The position numbers were made by a program, and so were the translations under genes. From an uncultured Ruminococcus sp. (GTDB taxonomy: Bacteria; Bacillota; Clostridia; Oscillospirales; Acutalibacteraceae): a stretch of DNA of 64,000 nucleotides. The notes beneath the pieces were generated by a model. It saw only the letters and a list, made by a program, of their open reading frames with translations, did no database searches and was not told the origin of the DNA. The DNA lies in assembly GCA_902777275.1 (NCBI GenBank), contig CACYTI010000003.1, positions 57,250 to 121,249 on the forward strand, given 5' to 3'. This document shows, one piece after another, positions 8,619 through 15,760 of this stretch (the stretch's first letter is position 1; each line of letters begins with the position of its first letter).

Positions 8619-8830
8619 ATCCGAACCTTCTTCCGCGTCCGCCGCGCCGTCGGAATGATCCTCCGTGCCGCTTTCATACTATCTTGATTCGCATTCGTTC
8701 ATATCCGCTCCGTCCGAAGCACTATCGCCGTTGCCGGCGGCGCATACTTCCTTTGTGACGGAGCCGTCTTTGCTGTGTTCATTCGCACAAGTGTCATTAT
8801 TGTAAAGTCAGCCTATGTTACAGGCAGTGT
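8619..8830 (-). other. coding-like acidic frame upstream of the GTG start, interrupted by TAG
   Basis: Between the membrane-protein stop (8831) and the GTG at 8618, the frame of the acidic protein is open from a TGA at 8808-8810 except for one TAG (8679-8681). It encodes residues of the same D/E/S/G-rich style (for example ASDGADMNECESR, stop, YESGTEDHSDGAAD). An in-frame ATG is at 8700-8702. This looks like a former or alternative 5' end of the gene. Confidence 0.5.
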
Positions 8831-10021
8831 TTAATCAAAATTTTCGTCGTCCTCCAAATCGCCTAAGAGTCGGTCGATGTCCTCGTCGGAATATTTCCTC
8901 TTGGGTTCGTCCGCTCCGTAGAAGCCCGAGTAGTTTGTCTCGGGTTTTTTCGGCTTGGCAGGAGCGCCGGTTGATGAAGCAGCGGCGCTTATTCCCGCGC
9001 TTCCGCTGTAAATATCGCGTCCCGACTGCACGACAGGTTTGCGCTTTTCGGGCGCGGGCGTGCTTGCCGCAGGCGCGCTCGGCGCGGGCTGACTTGCCGC
9101 GGCGTTATTCTGCGCCGGTTCGCTCTTGACGCTTACGGGAGTTTCGCTTTGGTTATTCACTGCGGGAGAGGGCGCTCTTCCGCTTTGAGAAACGTCAACA
9201 ACCTCCTCGCCGTCGTCATACATGACCGTTGAGCCCTGACGTGTTTTATATTTTCCGGCAAGCTCTTCGAGGATCTTGTCGTTCTTTGTCTGCTTATTGC
9301 GGTGCTTGACGCTGTTCACGATTATTATAATTATAATGATCAGAAGTATCGCGACGACCGTTCCGCCGCAGAAAAGCCAGAACCAGCGGTTCATATAAAA
9401 AGGCTTGGCGGGGATCTGAACCGTGCGCGCAATTGATTCGAGCAGAGCGTAGTCGCTTTCGTTGACGTCTCCGCCGTTGCGGTAAAGGTTAAGGGTAATA
9501 TTTTTGCCGTTATGTACCGTTGTCGCCTGATACTGGTGCGAAACATTGCCGTCCGGATCCGTTACGGACATATCAAAAAAAATCCACGGCGTATCAATGC
9601 CCGCTTCATCGGCAGTGCTCGAATTGTACTGAACCTCGCTGTTTATGCTCGCGACAAAGCGGCGCGCCATCTCGTTCAGCTCATCTTCGGAAAGCGAGTC
9701 AAAATCCTTGGCGTCGGTTTCCAGGCAGGACATGGTCAAGGTAACGTCACTGTTATCGTCCATAGCCTGCATATAGATGTCGCCGTTCAAAAATGCTTCC
9801 TGAACATCAACATAGCTGAGATTATGGCTCGTGTAATATGAATCGTCTGCGTCGCTTGTTCGCGTCACCGCCGTCATATTGTCGGGCAGGGTAATCTGCA
9901 AGTTGTCGCATTCCTCTATCGTGACAGTCTGTCCCGCAGCAAACGCCGTAAAGCAAGAGGCTGCCGCCATCAGAACACACATTGCCAGCGATAAAAGTCT
10001 GCCGGTCAGTTTTTTATTCAT
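8831..10021 (-). CDS. exported single-pass membrane protein, unknown function
   Basis: About 396 residues. An N-terminal signal peptide (MNKKLTGRLLSLAMCVLM, cleavage near AFAAG) is followed by an extracytoplasmic domain of roughly 185 residues. A membrane helix rich in isoleucine follows (around residues 213-238, WLFCGGTVVAILLIII), and then a long cytoplasmic tail with Pro/Ala/Ser-rich low complexity (residues 275-345), ending in an acidic segment (GDLEDDENFD). The ATG at 10021 is preferred over the ATG six bases upstream because GGGGG then sits seven bases away. The ectodomain resembles no family I can name. It may head the transcript that continues into the acidic gene and pyrC. Confidence 0.75.
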   Translation of the reverse strand: MNKKLTGRLLSLAMCVLMAAASCFTAFAAGQTVTIEECDNLQITLPDNMTAVTRTSDADDSYYTSHNLSYVDVQEAFLNGDIYMQAMDDNSDVTLTMSCLETDAKDFDSLSEDELNEMARRFVASINSEVQYNSSTADEAGIDTPWIFFDMSVTDPDGNVSHQYQATTVHNGKNITLNLYRNGGDVNESDYALLESIARTVQIPAKPFYMNRWFWLFCGGTVVAILLIIIIIIIVNSVKHRNKQTKNDKILEELAGKYKTRQGSTVMYDDGEEVVDVSQSGRAPSPAVNNQSETPVSVKSEPAQNNAAASQPAPSAPAASTPAPEKRKPVVQSGRDIYSGSAGISAAASSTGAPAKPKKPETNYSGFYGADEPKRKYSDEDIDRLLGDLEDDENFD

Positions 10022-10072
10022 TATCATTCCCCCATGTCACAACGAATGTTTTAAGAGTTGCATACATTTTGT

Positions 10073-10101
10073 ATTATACATAATTTAGTCGAGAAATACA
10101 A
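10073..10101 (-). promoter_or_regulatory. candidate sigma-A promoter of the membrane-protein gene
   Basis: On the minus strand, TTGTAT (10096-10101) and TATAAT (10073-10078) are 17 bases apart, about 50 bases upstream of the ATG. The -10 is consensus and the -35 is weak. Confidence 0.5.
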
Positions 10102-10140
10102 GCATATTCGACAAAAAATTCCTTTTGAATTTTTTTATTT

Positions 10141-10180
10141 AAAAAACGCCCCGCCGTTTTATGCCGGCAGAGCGTTTTTT
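10141..10180 (-). terminator. terminator of the nagB-glmM operon
   Basis: On the minus strand the arms AAAAAACGC and GCGTTTTTT enclose an inner CTGCCG/CGGCGG stem, and the hairpin ends in a T run. It lies about 43 bases after the glmM stop. The T runs on both sides make it potentially bidirectional. Confidence 0.85.
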
Positions 10181-10222
10181 GTATATTTTATATCATATTT
10201 AACCGTGAAACGTGCTTTTCAC

Positions 10223-11569
10223 TTACTCAACGTGACCCTTGGAGCGAATAACGTCGATAACCTGATCGACATACTTCTCGCATTCCTCGTCGGTGTCCGC
10301 CTCAACCATTACGCGGATAACAGGCTCGGTGCCGGATTCTCTGAGCAGGATCCTTCCGTTTTCGCCCAAAGACTCGGCAACTGTCTCGACCTCCTTCTGA
10401 ACGTCGGGGTCGTTCTTCGCGGCGGGCTTTGACTTAACTCTGACGTTCTTGAGAACCTGGGGATACTTGACCATGGGAGCGGCAAGCTCGCTCAGGGGCT
10501 TCTCCTTGGCAAGCATGACCTCCATAACCTTGAGAGAGGTGAGGATGCCGTCGCCCGTGGTGGCGTACTTTGAGAAGATGATGTGACCCGAGTCCTCGCC
10601 GCCGAGACGGTTGCCGGTGTTCATCATGTTCTCGTAAACATACTTGTCGCCGACCTTCGTCTTGTCGTACTCGATGCCTACCTTGTCGAGAGCCTTGAAG
10701 AAGCCGAAGTTGCTCATTATGGTAACAACGACCTTGTTGTTGAGGAGCTTTCCTCTTTCCTTCATATAGCAGCCGTACATATAGATGATGTGGTCGCCCG
10801 AAACAAGGTTGCCCTTTTCGTCAACAGCGAGGCAGCGGTCGGCGTCGCCGTCGTAAGCGAAACCGATGTCGAGACCGTTCTCGACAACGAACTTCTGCAA
10901 GCCCTCGATATGAGTGGAGCCGCAGCCTGTGTTGATGTTGTAGCCGTCGGGGTTGTCGTTGATAACGTATGTCTTGGCGCCTAATGCGTCAAACACACCC
11001 TTCGCGATCTGCCACGCCGCGCCGTTTGCGACGTCAAGACCTACCTTGATGCCCTTGAAGCTGTATTTGCTCATTGAAATGAGGTATCCGATGTAGCGGT
11101 TGCGGCCCGAAACATAGTCTACGGTCCTGCCGATCTCTTCTCTTTCCGCTACGGGGATCTCAATTTTTCCGTCGATGTAATCCTCGACCTTTAGCAGGGT
11201 TTCCTCCTCCATCTTCTCGCCCTTGCTGTTGAGCAGCTTGATGCCGTTGTCATAGAAGGGGTTGTGAGAGGCGGAGATCATAATGCCGCAGTCAAAATCG
11301 TCGATACGTGTGATGTAAGCGACGGAGGGAGTTGTTGTAACGTGCATGATATACGCGTCGGCGCCGCTTGCCATAAGACCCGTGCAGAGCGCGTACTCAA
11401 ACATATAAGATGAACGGCGGGTGTCCTTGCCGATCACTACCTTTGCTTTTTTGCCCATGTTGGCGCCGTAATACCAGCCCAAAAAGCGTCCGATTTGCAT
11501 GGCGTGCTCAAAGGTGAGATCCTTGTTCGCCTCGCCTCTGAAGCCGTCGGTTCCGAAATATTTGCCCAT
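10223..11569 (-). CDS. glmM: phosphoglucosamine mutase
   Basis: A 448-residue alpha-D-phosphohexomutase that interconverts GlcN-6-P and GlcN-1-P. The N-terminus GKYFGTDGFRGEAN is the GlmM signature. ISASHNPFYDNGIK near residue 100 contains the phosphorylated serine, DGDADRC near residue 240 binds magnesium, and RESGTEPVIRVM near residue 407 is the phosphate-binding loop. The length matches the family. Its ATG overlaps the upstream stop by one base (TGATG), so it is translationally coupled to the acetyltransferase gene. It is the third gene of the ribozyme-led operon. Confidence 0.96.
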   Translation of the reverse strand: MGKYFGTDGFRGEANKDLTFEHAMQIGRFLGWYYGANMGKKAKVVIGKDTRRSSYMFEYALCTGLMASGADAYIMHVTTTPSVAYITRIDDFDCGIMISASHNPFYDNGIKLLNSKGEKMEEETLLKVEDYIDGKIEIPVAEREEIGRTVDYVSGRNRYIGYLISMSKYSFKGIKVGLDVANGAAWQIAKGVFDALGAKTYVINDNPDGYNINTGCGSTHIEGLQKFVVENGLDIGFAYDGDADRCLAVDEKGNLVSGDHIIYMYGCYMKERGKLLNNKVVVTIMSNFGFFKALDKVGIEYDKTKVGDKYVYENMMNTGNRLGGEDSGHIIFSKYATTGDGILTSLKVMEVMLAKEKPLSELAAPMVKYPQVLKNVRVKSKPAAKNDPDVQKEVETVAESLGENGRILLRESGTEPVIRVMVEADTDEECEKYVDQVIDVIRSKGHVE

Positions 11570-12231
11570 CAGTCAGCCTTCCTTTCGATAACAGCGCCGC
11601 TGTTCTTGAAAATGCAGTTTTCGGGAATGACCCCGCGCACGCATGAGGTGGGATATACGCTTGAGTGTCTGCCGATAACGGTTCCGGGGTTGCAAACCGC
11701 GTTGCAGCCGACCTCAACATAGTCGCCCAGCATAGCGCCGAATTTTTTGATGCCTGTTTCAATCTGCTCGGTTCCGTTGTGAACAACGACGAGCTTTTTG
11801 TCGGACTTTACGTTTGATGTGATCGAGCCGGCTCCCATGTGCGAGAAATAACCCAGAATGGAGTCGCCGACATAGTTATAGTGCGGGGTCTGAACGTGGT
11901 CAAAAAGAATGACGTTCTTGAGCTCGACCGAGTTGCCGACAACGCAGTTCGCGCCCACAAGCGCCGAACCTCTGATAAACGCGCCGTGTCTTACCTCGGT
12001 TTCGGGTCCGATGATACAGGGAGCGCCCAGATAAGCCGAGGGGAATACCTTGGCTGTCTTGTGTACCCAAACGCCCTTATCTCTCTCCTCGTAGTCGTCG
12101 CCGAGAGTGGGACCCAATTCAAGGATAAAGTCCTTTATGCCCTTGAGCGCCTCCCACGGATAGGTGAACTGCGAAAGATAATCCTTTGCGAGCGTATGAT
12201 CAAGATCGTACAGATCTTTTATTGTATACAT
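11569..12231 (-). CDS. left-handed beta-helix acyltransferase, probable glucosamine-1-phosphate N-acetyltransferase
   Basis: 220 residues. After an N-terminal helical part (1-55), the sequence shows hexapeptide repeats of the LbH fold from about residue 56 to 210 (VFPSAYLGAPCIIGPETEVRHG and onward). PHYNYVGDSILG followed by GAGSITSN near residues 125-145 closely parallels the acetyl-CoA and sugar-binding region of the GlmU C-terminal domain. No uridylyltransferase domain is present, so a separate enzyme must make UDP-GlcNAc. It is sandwiched between nagB and glmM, with one-base overlaps on both sides (TAATG and TGATG). This supports a role on GlcN-1-P, although another sugar acceptor is possible. 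Confidence 0.75.
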   Translation of the reverse strand: MYTIKDLYDLDHTLAKDYLSQFTYPWEALKGIKDFILELGPTLGDDYEERDKGVWVHKTAKVFPSAYLGAPCIIGPETEVRHGAFIRGSALVGANCVVGNSVELKNVILFDHVQTPHYNYVGDSILGYFSHMGAGSITSNVKSDKKLVVVHNGTEQIETGIKKFGAMLGDYVEVGCNAVCNPGTVIGRHSSVYPTSCVRGVIPENCIFKNSGAVIERKAD

Positions 12232-13022
12232 TAAAGTCTCTCCTTCTTCTCGATGTCGAGGAAGTATTTATAAGTGTCAACTGTCAGCTCGCCGCAGGCA
12301 GCTTCGTCGCAGGCGATGATAGCGCCGTTGTGCATTTGCAGCGCGGAGCAGGTCCACTTGTGGCTGACAGAGCCCTCTACGGTCTCAGCCAGCGCTCTTG
12401 CCTTGTTGTGGCCATTAATCAGGATCAAAACTTCCTTGGAATCGGTAACGGTGCCTACGCCTACGGAAAGCGCCTGAGCGGGAACCGCTTCGGGATCGTT
12501 GCCGAAGAAGCGTGAGTTTACGATTCTGGTGTCGGTGGTGAGGTTTCTCACGCCGGTGCGTGAAGCAAGGCTGGTGAACGGCTCGTTGAACGCGATGTGA
12601 CCGTCAACGCCGATGCCGCCCATAAAGAGGTCGATCCCGCCGTAAGAAGCGATCTTCTCCTCGTATCTTGCGCACTCGCCCTCGGGGTCATCGGTCATGC
12701 CGTTCAAAATGTTGATGTTCTCCTTCTTCATGTCAACAAGGTGATCGAAGAAGTTGTCGTGCATGAAGTACCAGTAGCTTTGGTCATGCTCGTGAGGAAG
12801 ACCGAGATATTCGTCCATGTTGAAGGTAACAACATTGGCGAAGGAAAGCTCGCCCGCCTGATTCATTTTGTAAAGCTCCTTGTAAACGCCGATGGGCGAA
12901 GAGCCTGTGGGAAGTCCCAGAACAAAGGGACGGTCTTCCTTGTGGTTTCTGATTTTATCGGCGATGTAATTAGCCGCCCACTTGCACATTTTATCGTAAT
13001 TATCCTGAATAATGACTCTCAT
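12231..13022 (-). CDS. nagB: glucosamine-6-phosphate deaminase/isomerase
   Basis: A 263-residue NagB, which interconverts GlcN-6-P with fructose-6-P and ammonia. [15 protein letters not shown] near residue 39, NMDEYLGL near residue 67 with the catalytic aspartate, and [13 protein letters not shown] near residue 135 are all intact. The length is typical. AAGGAG lies nine bases before the ATG. Normally NagB is catabolic and sits with nagA; here it opens an operon with an acetyltransferase and glmM, behind a glmS-type ribozyme. That context argues for use in the synthetic direction (amination of fructose-6-P with ammonia). No glmS or nagA is in the window. Confidence 0.95.
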   Translation of the reverse strand: MRVIIQDNYDKMCKWAANYIADKIRNHKEDRPFVLGLPTGSSPIGVYKELYKMNQAGELSFANVVTFNMDEYLGLPHEHDQSYWYFMHDNFFDHLVDMKKENINILNGMTDDPEGECARYEEKIASYGGIDLFMGGIGVDGHIAFNEPFTSLASRTGVRNLTTDTRIVNSRFFGNDPEAVPAQALSVGVGTVTDSKEVLILINGHNKARALAETVEGSVSHKWTCSALQMHNGAIIACDEAACGELTVDTYKYFLDIEKKERL

Positions 13023-13123
13023 ATGACAAATCTCCTTAGGCTTTCAGCCTTTTGAATTTTAAATTTTTTATTTGTTCCGGTGCCGGAAGAACCTTTGTTA
13101 CAGTGTTGATTCTGCTTTTTTCT

Positions 13124-13250
13124 TTCTTCCTTGCGACCCACCGAAAACGGACAGGCGCGTTTTACGCCCCGATCCGCGCTTAGCCGTGGCAGCATCCGCC
13201 GAATCTTTCGATAACTGCCAACCTCGTCAACCGTGTCGGTCCCGGCGCTA
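13124..13250 (-). ncRNA. glmS ribozyme: glmS-type self-cleaving ribozyme/riboswitch upstream of nagB
   Basis: Read on the minus strand from 13250, the leader runs TA|GCGCCGGG, then GGTTGACGAGG, GTTATCGAA, ATTCGGCGGATG and CGGCT, in the order and spacing of the conserved glmS ribozyme core. The expected cleavage is between A13249 and G13248. P1 can form as GACCG/CGGTT around ACA. The helix flanking the catalytic loop is GGCAG (13215-13219) with CTGCC (13188-13192), where the remembered Bacillus subtilis version has GGAGG/CCTCC, a compensatory change. A P3-like hairpin follows (GCGGA...TCCGT enclosing GGGCG/CGCCT); a P4-like stem is less clear. About 100 bases of leader separate it from nagB. 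The region 13023-13426 has no gene. Known role: GlcN-6-P-dependent mRNA cleavage. Confidence 0.85.
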
Positions 13251-13324
13251 ACAACTCTTTTTTTCTCCTTTCAGACAAAGCTGTTTTATATGTTCACGCG
13301 GGCTTGCCCGCACAAAACACAAAA

Positions 13325-13353
13325 ATTCTAACATACACCTCGGCAAAAGTCAA
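13325..13353 (-). promoter_or_regulatory. sigma-A promoter of the ribozyme-nagB operon, overlapped by an inverted repeat
   Basis: On the minus strand, TTGACT (13348-13353) and TAGAAT (13325-13330) are spaced 17 bases. A 9-bp inverted repeat, CCTCGGCAA (13338-13346) and TTGCCGAGG (13358-13366), brackets the -35 box and could be an operator or the remains of a terminator. Transcription would start about 65-75 bases before the ribozyme cleavage site. Confidence 0.8.
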
Positions 13354-13402
13354 GCAATTGCCGAGGTTTTTCCAAAATAGCGATTATTTTGTTTTTATTT
13401 TT

Positions 13403-13422
13403 GGGAATTTTTAGAGGTTCCC
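13403..13422 (+). repeat. short palindrome, family D (GGGAAT-TTAGAGG-TTCCC)
   Basis: GGGAATTTTTAGAGGTTCCC, starting five bases beyond the stop of the CapD-like gene. Similar copies follow the stops at 15761, 38103, 51376 and 62922. The U-tract expected of a terminator is missing on the minus strand. Confidence 0.65.
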
Positions 13423-13426
13423 TTTA

Positions 13427-15334
13427 TCAGGTTTCGGGAACCTGATGATGGAAGGTGGGAACCAAATCGCTGAGCAGCTCAACGGTTTTTTCGCTGTCGT
13501 TCGAGTCGGCACTAACTCGCAGCCCGTGCAGCTTTCTGAGCATTTCGGGCGCGTCTATTTTAATTTGGTTGCCTATAAAAATCTTTTTGTTTTCGGTGGA
13601 CTTCAAGCCCTCCTCGTCCATCAAAAGCTCCTCAAACAGCTTTTCGCCCGGGCGCAAGCCGGTAAACACTATGGGAACATCCTTGTAGGGCACCTTTCCG
13701 TACATTCTGATAAGGTTTTCGGCAAGAGTGGTGATTTTTACGGGCGCGCCCATATCGAGCACAAAAATCTCGCCGCCGTTTGCCATGGCTCCCGCCTCAA
13801 GCACCAGCGACACCGCCTCGGGGATCGTCATAAAGTAGCGGATGATGTCGGGGTGAGTGACCGTGACGGGCGAGCCGTTTTCTATCTGACGGCGGAACAA
13901 CGGGATAACCGAGCCGTTGGAGCCGAGCACGTTGCCGAAGCGCGTCGTGACGAACTCGGTGTGCTCCGCGGTCTGCGCCTTGTACTGAATGATCATCTCG
14001 CAGGCGCGCTTTGTGGCTCCCATTACGTTTGTGGGATTGACCGCCTTGTCGGTGGAAATCATAACAAATCTGTCAGCCTTGTAAAACTCCGCTAAAGTCG
14101 CCACGTTGAAGGTTCCGAAAATGTTGTTCTTTACCGCTTCCTCGGGCACCGTTTCCATAAGCGGAACGTGCTTGTGCGCCGCCGCGTGAAAAACTACCTG
14201 GGGACGGTATTTTTTGAAGAGGCTCTCCATTTTTCCGTAATCGCGCACCGAGGCGATTATCGTTTCAAGGTTCAGCGAATTGCCGTACTCAAGGAGCAGC
14301 TCCTGCTGGATATCGTAAGCGTTGTTTTCGTAAATATCGACGATAATTATTTGCTTCGGTTCATACTTGGCTATCTGGCGCACAAGCTCGCTGCCGATCG
14401 AACCGCCGCCGCCCGTGACCATACAGACCTTGCCGCAGATAAACCGGGCGATCTTGGCTTTGTTGAATTCGATCGGCTTTCTTCCGAGCAGATCCTCTAT
14501 CCTAATCTCCTTCGCCTGCGACAGCAGCTTGTTATCGGAGTCGTTCAAAAGCAGCTCACTCAGGTAAGGCACGACCTTGATCTTGCACTTGGTCGCGGAG
14601 CAATAGTCCAGTATTTTCCGCTTCTCCTCCTCCTCACACGACGGGATAGCCACTATGATATTATCTATATTTTGATCGATGCAGATTTTTGGTATTTCGG
14701 CGCAAACGCCCACGACCTCGACGCCCATAAACCTTTTATGCAGCTTGGTCGGGTCGTCGTCAACCATGCATACGGGCAAAAGACCGAACGAAGGGTTCTT
14801 TTGGTCGGTTTCAGCGTTGTGTATCTCGGTAAGGATCATTCTTCCCGCGTTGCCCGCGCCTACGATAAGCGTTCTCTCCCTGCGCTCGGCGCTGCCTATC
14901 GCGGTAAGCTTTATAAACATACTTTTAAACAAAAGCCTGAACAGCAGCACGCCGGCAGTAGCCGTAATAAAAAACAGCGCAAAGAAAATCTTCCTCGGAT
15001 TAGCCCTCATCAGCACAAGGATGCCGTAGCCCAAAGCAAAGCCGAGCGTCATTGCCGCCGCGCACATCAGATAATCCTTGATGTTAAAATACCGCCACAT
15101 CCGCGAATAAGAGCCGAAAAGCAGCATCATAAGCTCACAGGTGAGCACTACGATAAGACTGAAAACCAATAAGCCCTTAGGGTTCAGGGGAGAATAATAA
15201 AACAATTCATTGCTTGAATCGACCGAAATAGCGCTTACGATCGACAGAATGTAATTAAGCACGATCCCGCTGATTGTAATTATAAAAATATCCGCAAGCA
15301 ATAATATTAATTTGCGGTAATTTAATTTCATCAT
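13427..15334 (-). CDS. membrane-bound nucleotide-sugar 4,6-dehydratase/epimerase (CapD/WbpM/PglF family)
   Basis: A 635-residue polysaccharide biosynthesis protein. Residues 1-140 hold four or five membrane helices. A first Rossmann-like domain follows (LIVGAGNAGRMI near residue 150) and then the catalytic SDR domain (VTGGGGSIGSELVRQI near residue 305, HAAAHKHVPLME, STDKAVNP, VMGATKR near residue 438). The Met-x-x-x-Lys arrangement in place of Tyr-x-x-x-Lys is that of inverting UDP-GlcNAc 4,6-dehydratases. It probably acts on UDP-GlcNAc at the inner face of the membrane for capsule or glycan synthesis. It lies directly upstream of the GlcN operon with its own strong promoter, which fits a shared UDP-GlcNAc supply. 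Confidence 0.88.
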   Translation of the reverse strand: MMKLNYRKLILLLADIFIITISGIVLNYILSIVSAISVDSSNELFYYSPLNPKGLLVFSLIVVLTCELMMLLFGSYSRMWRYFNIKDYLMCAAAMTLGFALGYGILVLMRANPRKIFFALFFITATAGVLLFRLLFKSMFIKLTAIGSAERRERTLIVGAGNAGRMILTEIHNAETDQKNPSFGLLPVCMVDDDPTKLHKRFMGVEVVGVCAEIPKICIDQNIDNIIVAIPSCEEEEKRKILDYCSATKCKIKVVPYLSELLLNDSDNKLLSQAKEIRIEDLLGRKPIEFNKAKIARFICGKVCMVTGGGGSIGSELVRQIAKYEPKQIIIVDIYENNAYDIQQELLLEYGNSLNLETIIASVRDYGKMESLFKKYRPQVVFHAAAHKHVPLMETVPEEAVKNNIFGTFNVATLAEFYKADRFVMISTDKAVNPTNVMGATKRACEMIIQYKAQTAEHTEFVTTRFGNVLGSNGSVIPLFRRQIENGSPVTVTHPDIIRYFMTIPEAVSLVLEAGAMANGGEIFVLDMGAPVKITTLAENLIRMYGKVPYKDVPIVFTGLRPGEKLFEELLMDEEGLKSTENKKIFIGNQIKIDAPEMLRKLHGLRVSADSNDSEKTVELLSDLVPTFHHQVPET

Positions 15335-15411
15335 GTTATCAAGCTCCTTGTTTCAACTTAAACAGCTTGTCAGCCGACCCTATGTTTATATACACAAACA
15401 AATCCATGATA

Positions 15412-15440
15412 ATTATAACCCAAACTTCCGTAAAAGTCAA
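15412..15440 (-). promoter_or_regulatory. sigma-A promoter of the CapD-like gene
   Basis: On the minus strand, TTGACT (15435-15440) and TATAAT (15412-15417) have a 17-base spacer, about 80 bases before the ATG. Confidence 0.82.
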
Positions 15441-15563
15441 ACAAAATCCGCAAAATAGCGATAAAAGGGATAAAAAGTGCCTGCGGGCACTCTCTCCCAA
15501 ATTATGAAAAAACATCTTGAATACACTTCCATCAACGGCGGAACGGAGAAATTTTTCCTATAA

Positions 15564-15611
15564 ATCAAAAAGTCAGGCGCGCAACCGTCGTCATCCGCGG
15601 TAGCGCGCCTG
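15564..15611 (-). terminator. terminator after the yfhO gene
   Basis: The arms CAGGCGCGC (15574-15582) and GCGCGCCTG (15603-15611) are followed on the minus strand by ACTTTTTGATTT. It lies about 150 bases beyond the yfhO stop. The gene-free stretch 15335-15760 otherwise holds the promoter at 15412, a small GTGCC/GGGCAC hairpin near 15478 and two family D palindromes. Confidence 0.7.
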
Positions 15612-15697
15612 TTGATTTTTAGGTAATCTCTAATAATTCAATGTCATGCAGAAGTTCGGAAGATCATGCCGTGAAGCTTCCGCGCTTATGCGCGGCA

Positions 15698-15733
15698 GAG
15701 AATTGTTAGAGGCTCCCTTTAGAGGTTCCCTTT
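15698..15733 (+). repeat. tandem family D palindromes after yfhO
   Basis: GAATTGTTAGAGGCTCCCTTT is followed at once by AGAGGTTCCCTTTGATC, which appears to be one and a half copies of the motif seen at 13403, 38077, 51334 and 62900. Confidence 0.55.
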
Positions 15734-15760
15734 GATCAAACCGGTCTGTTTCCGAAGCGT

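Noticed and set aside
14168-15172. 334-codon plus-strand frame opposite the CapD-like gene
   Set aside because: Shadow of a conserved gene; composition is that of a complementary strand.
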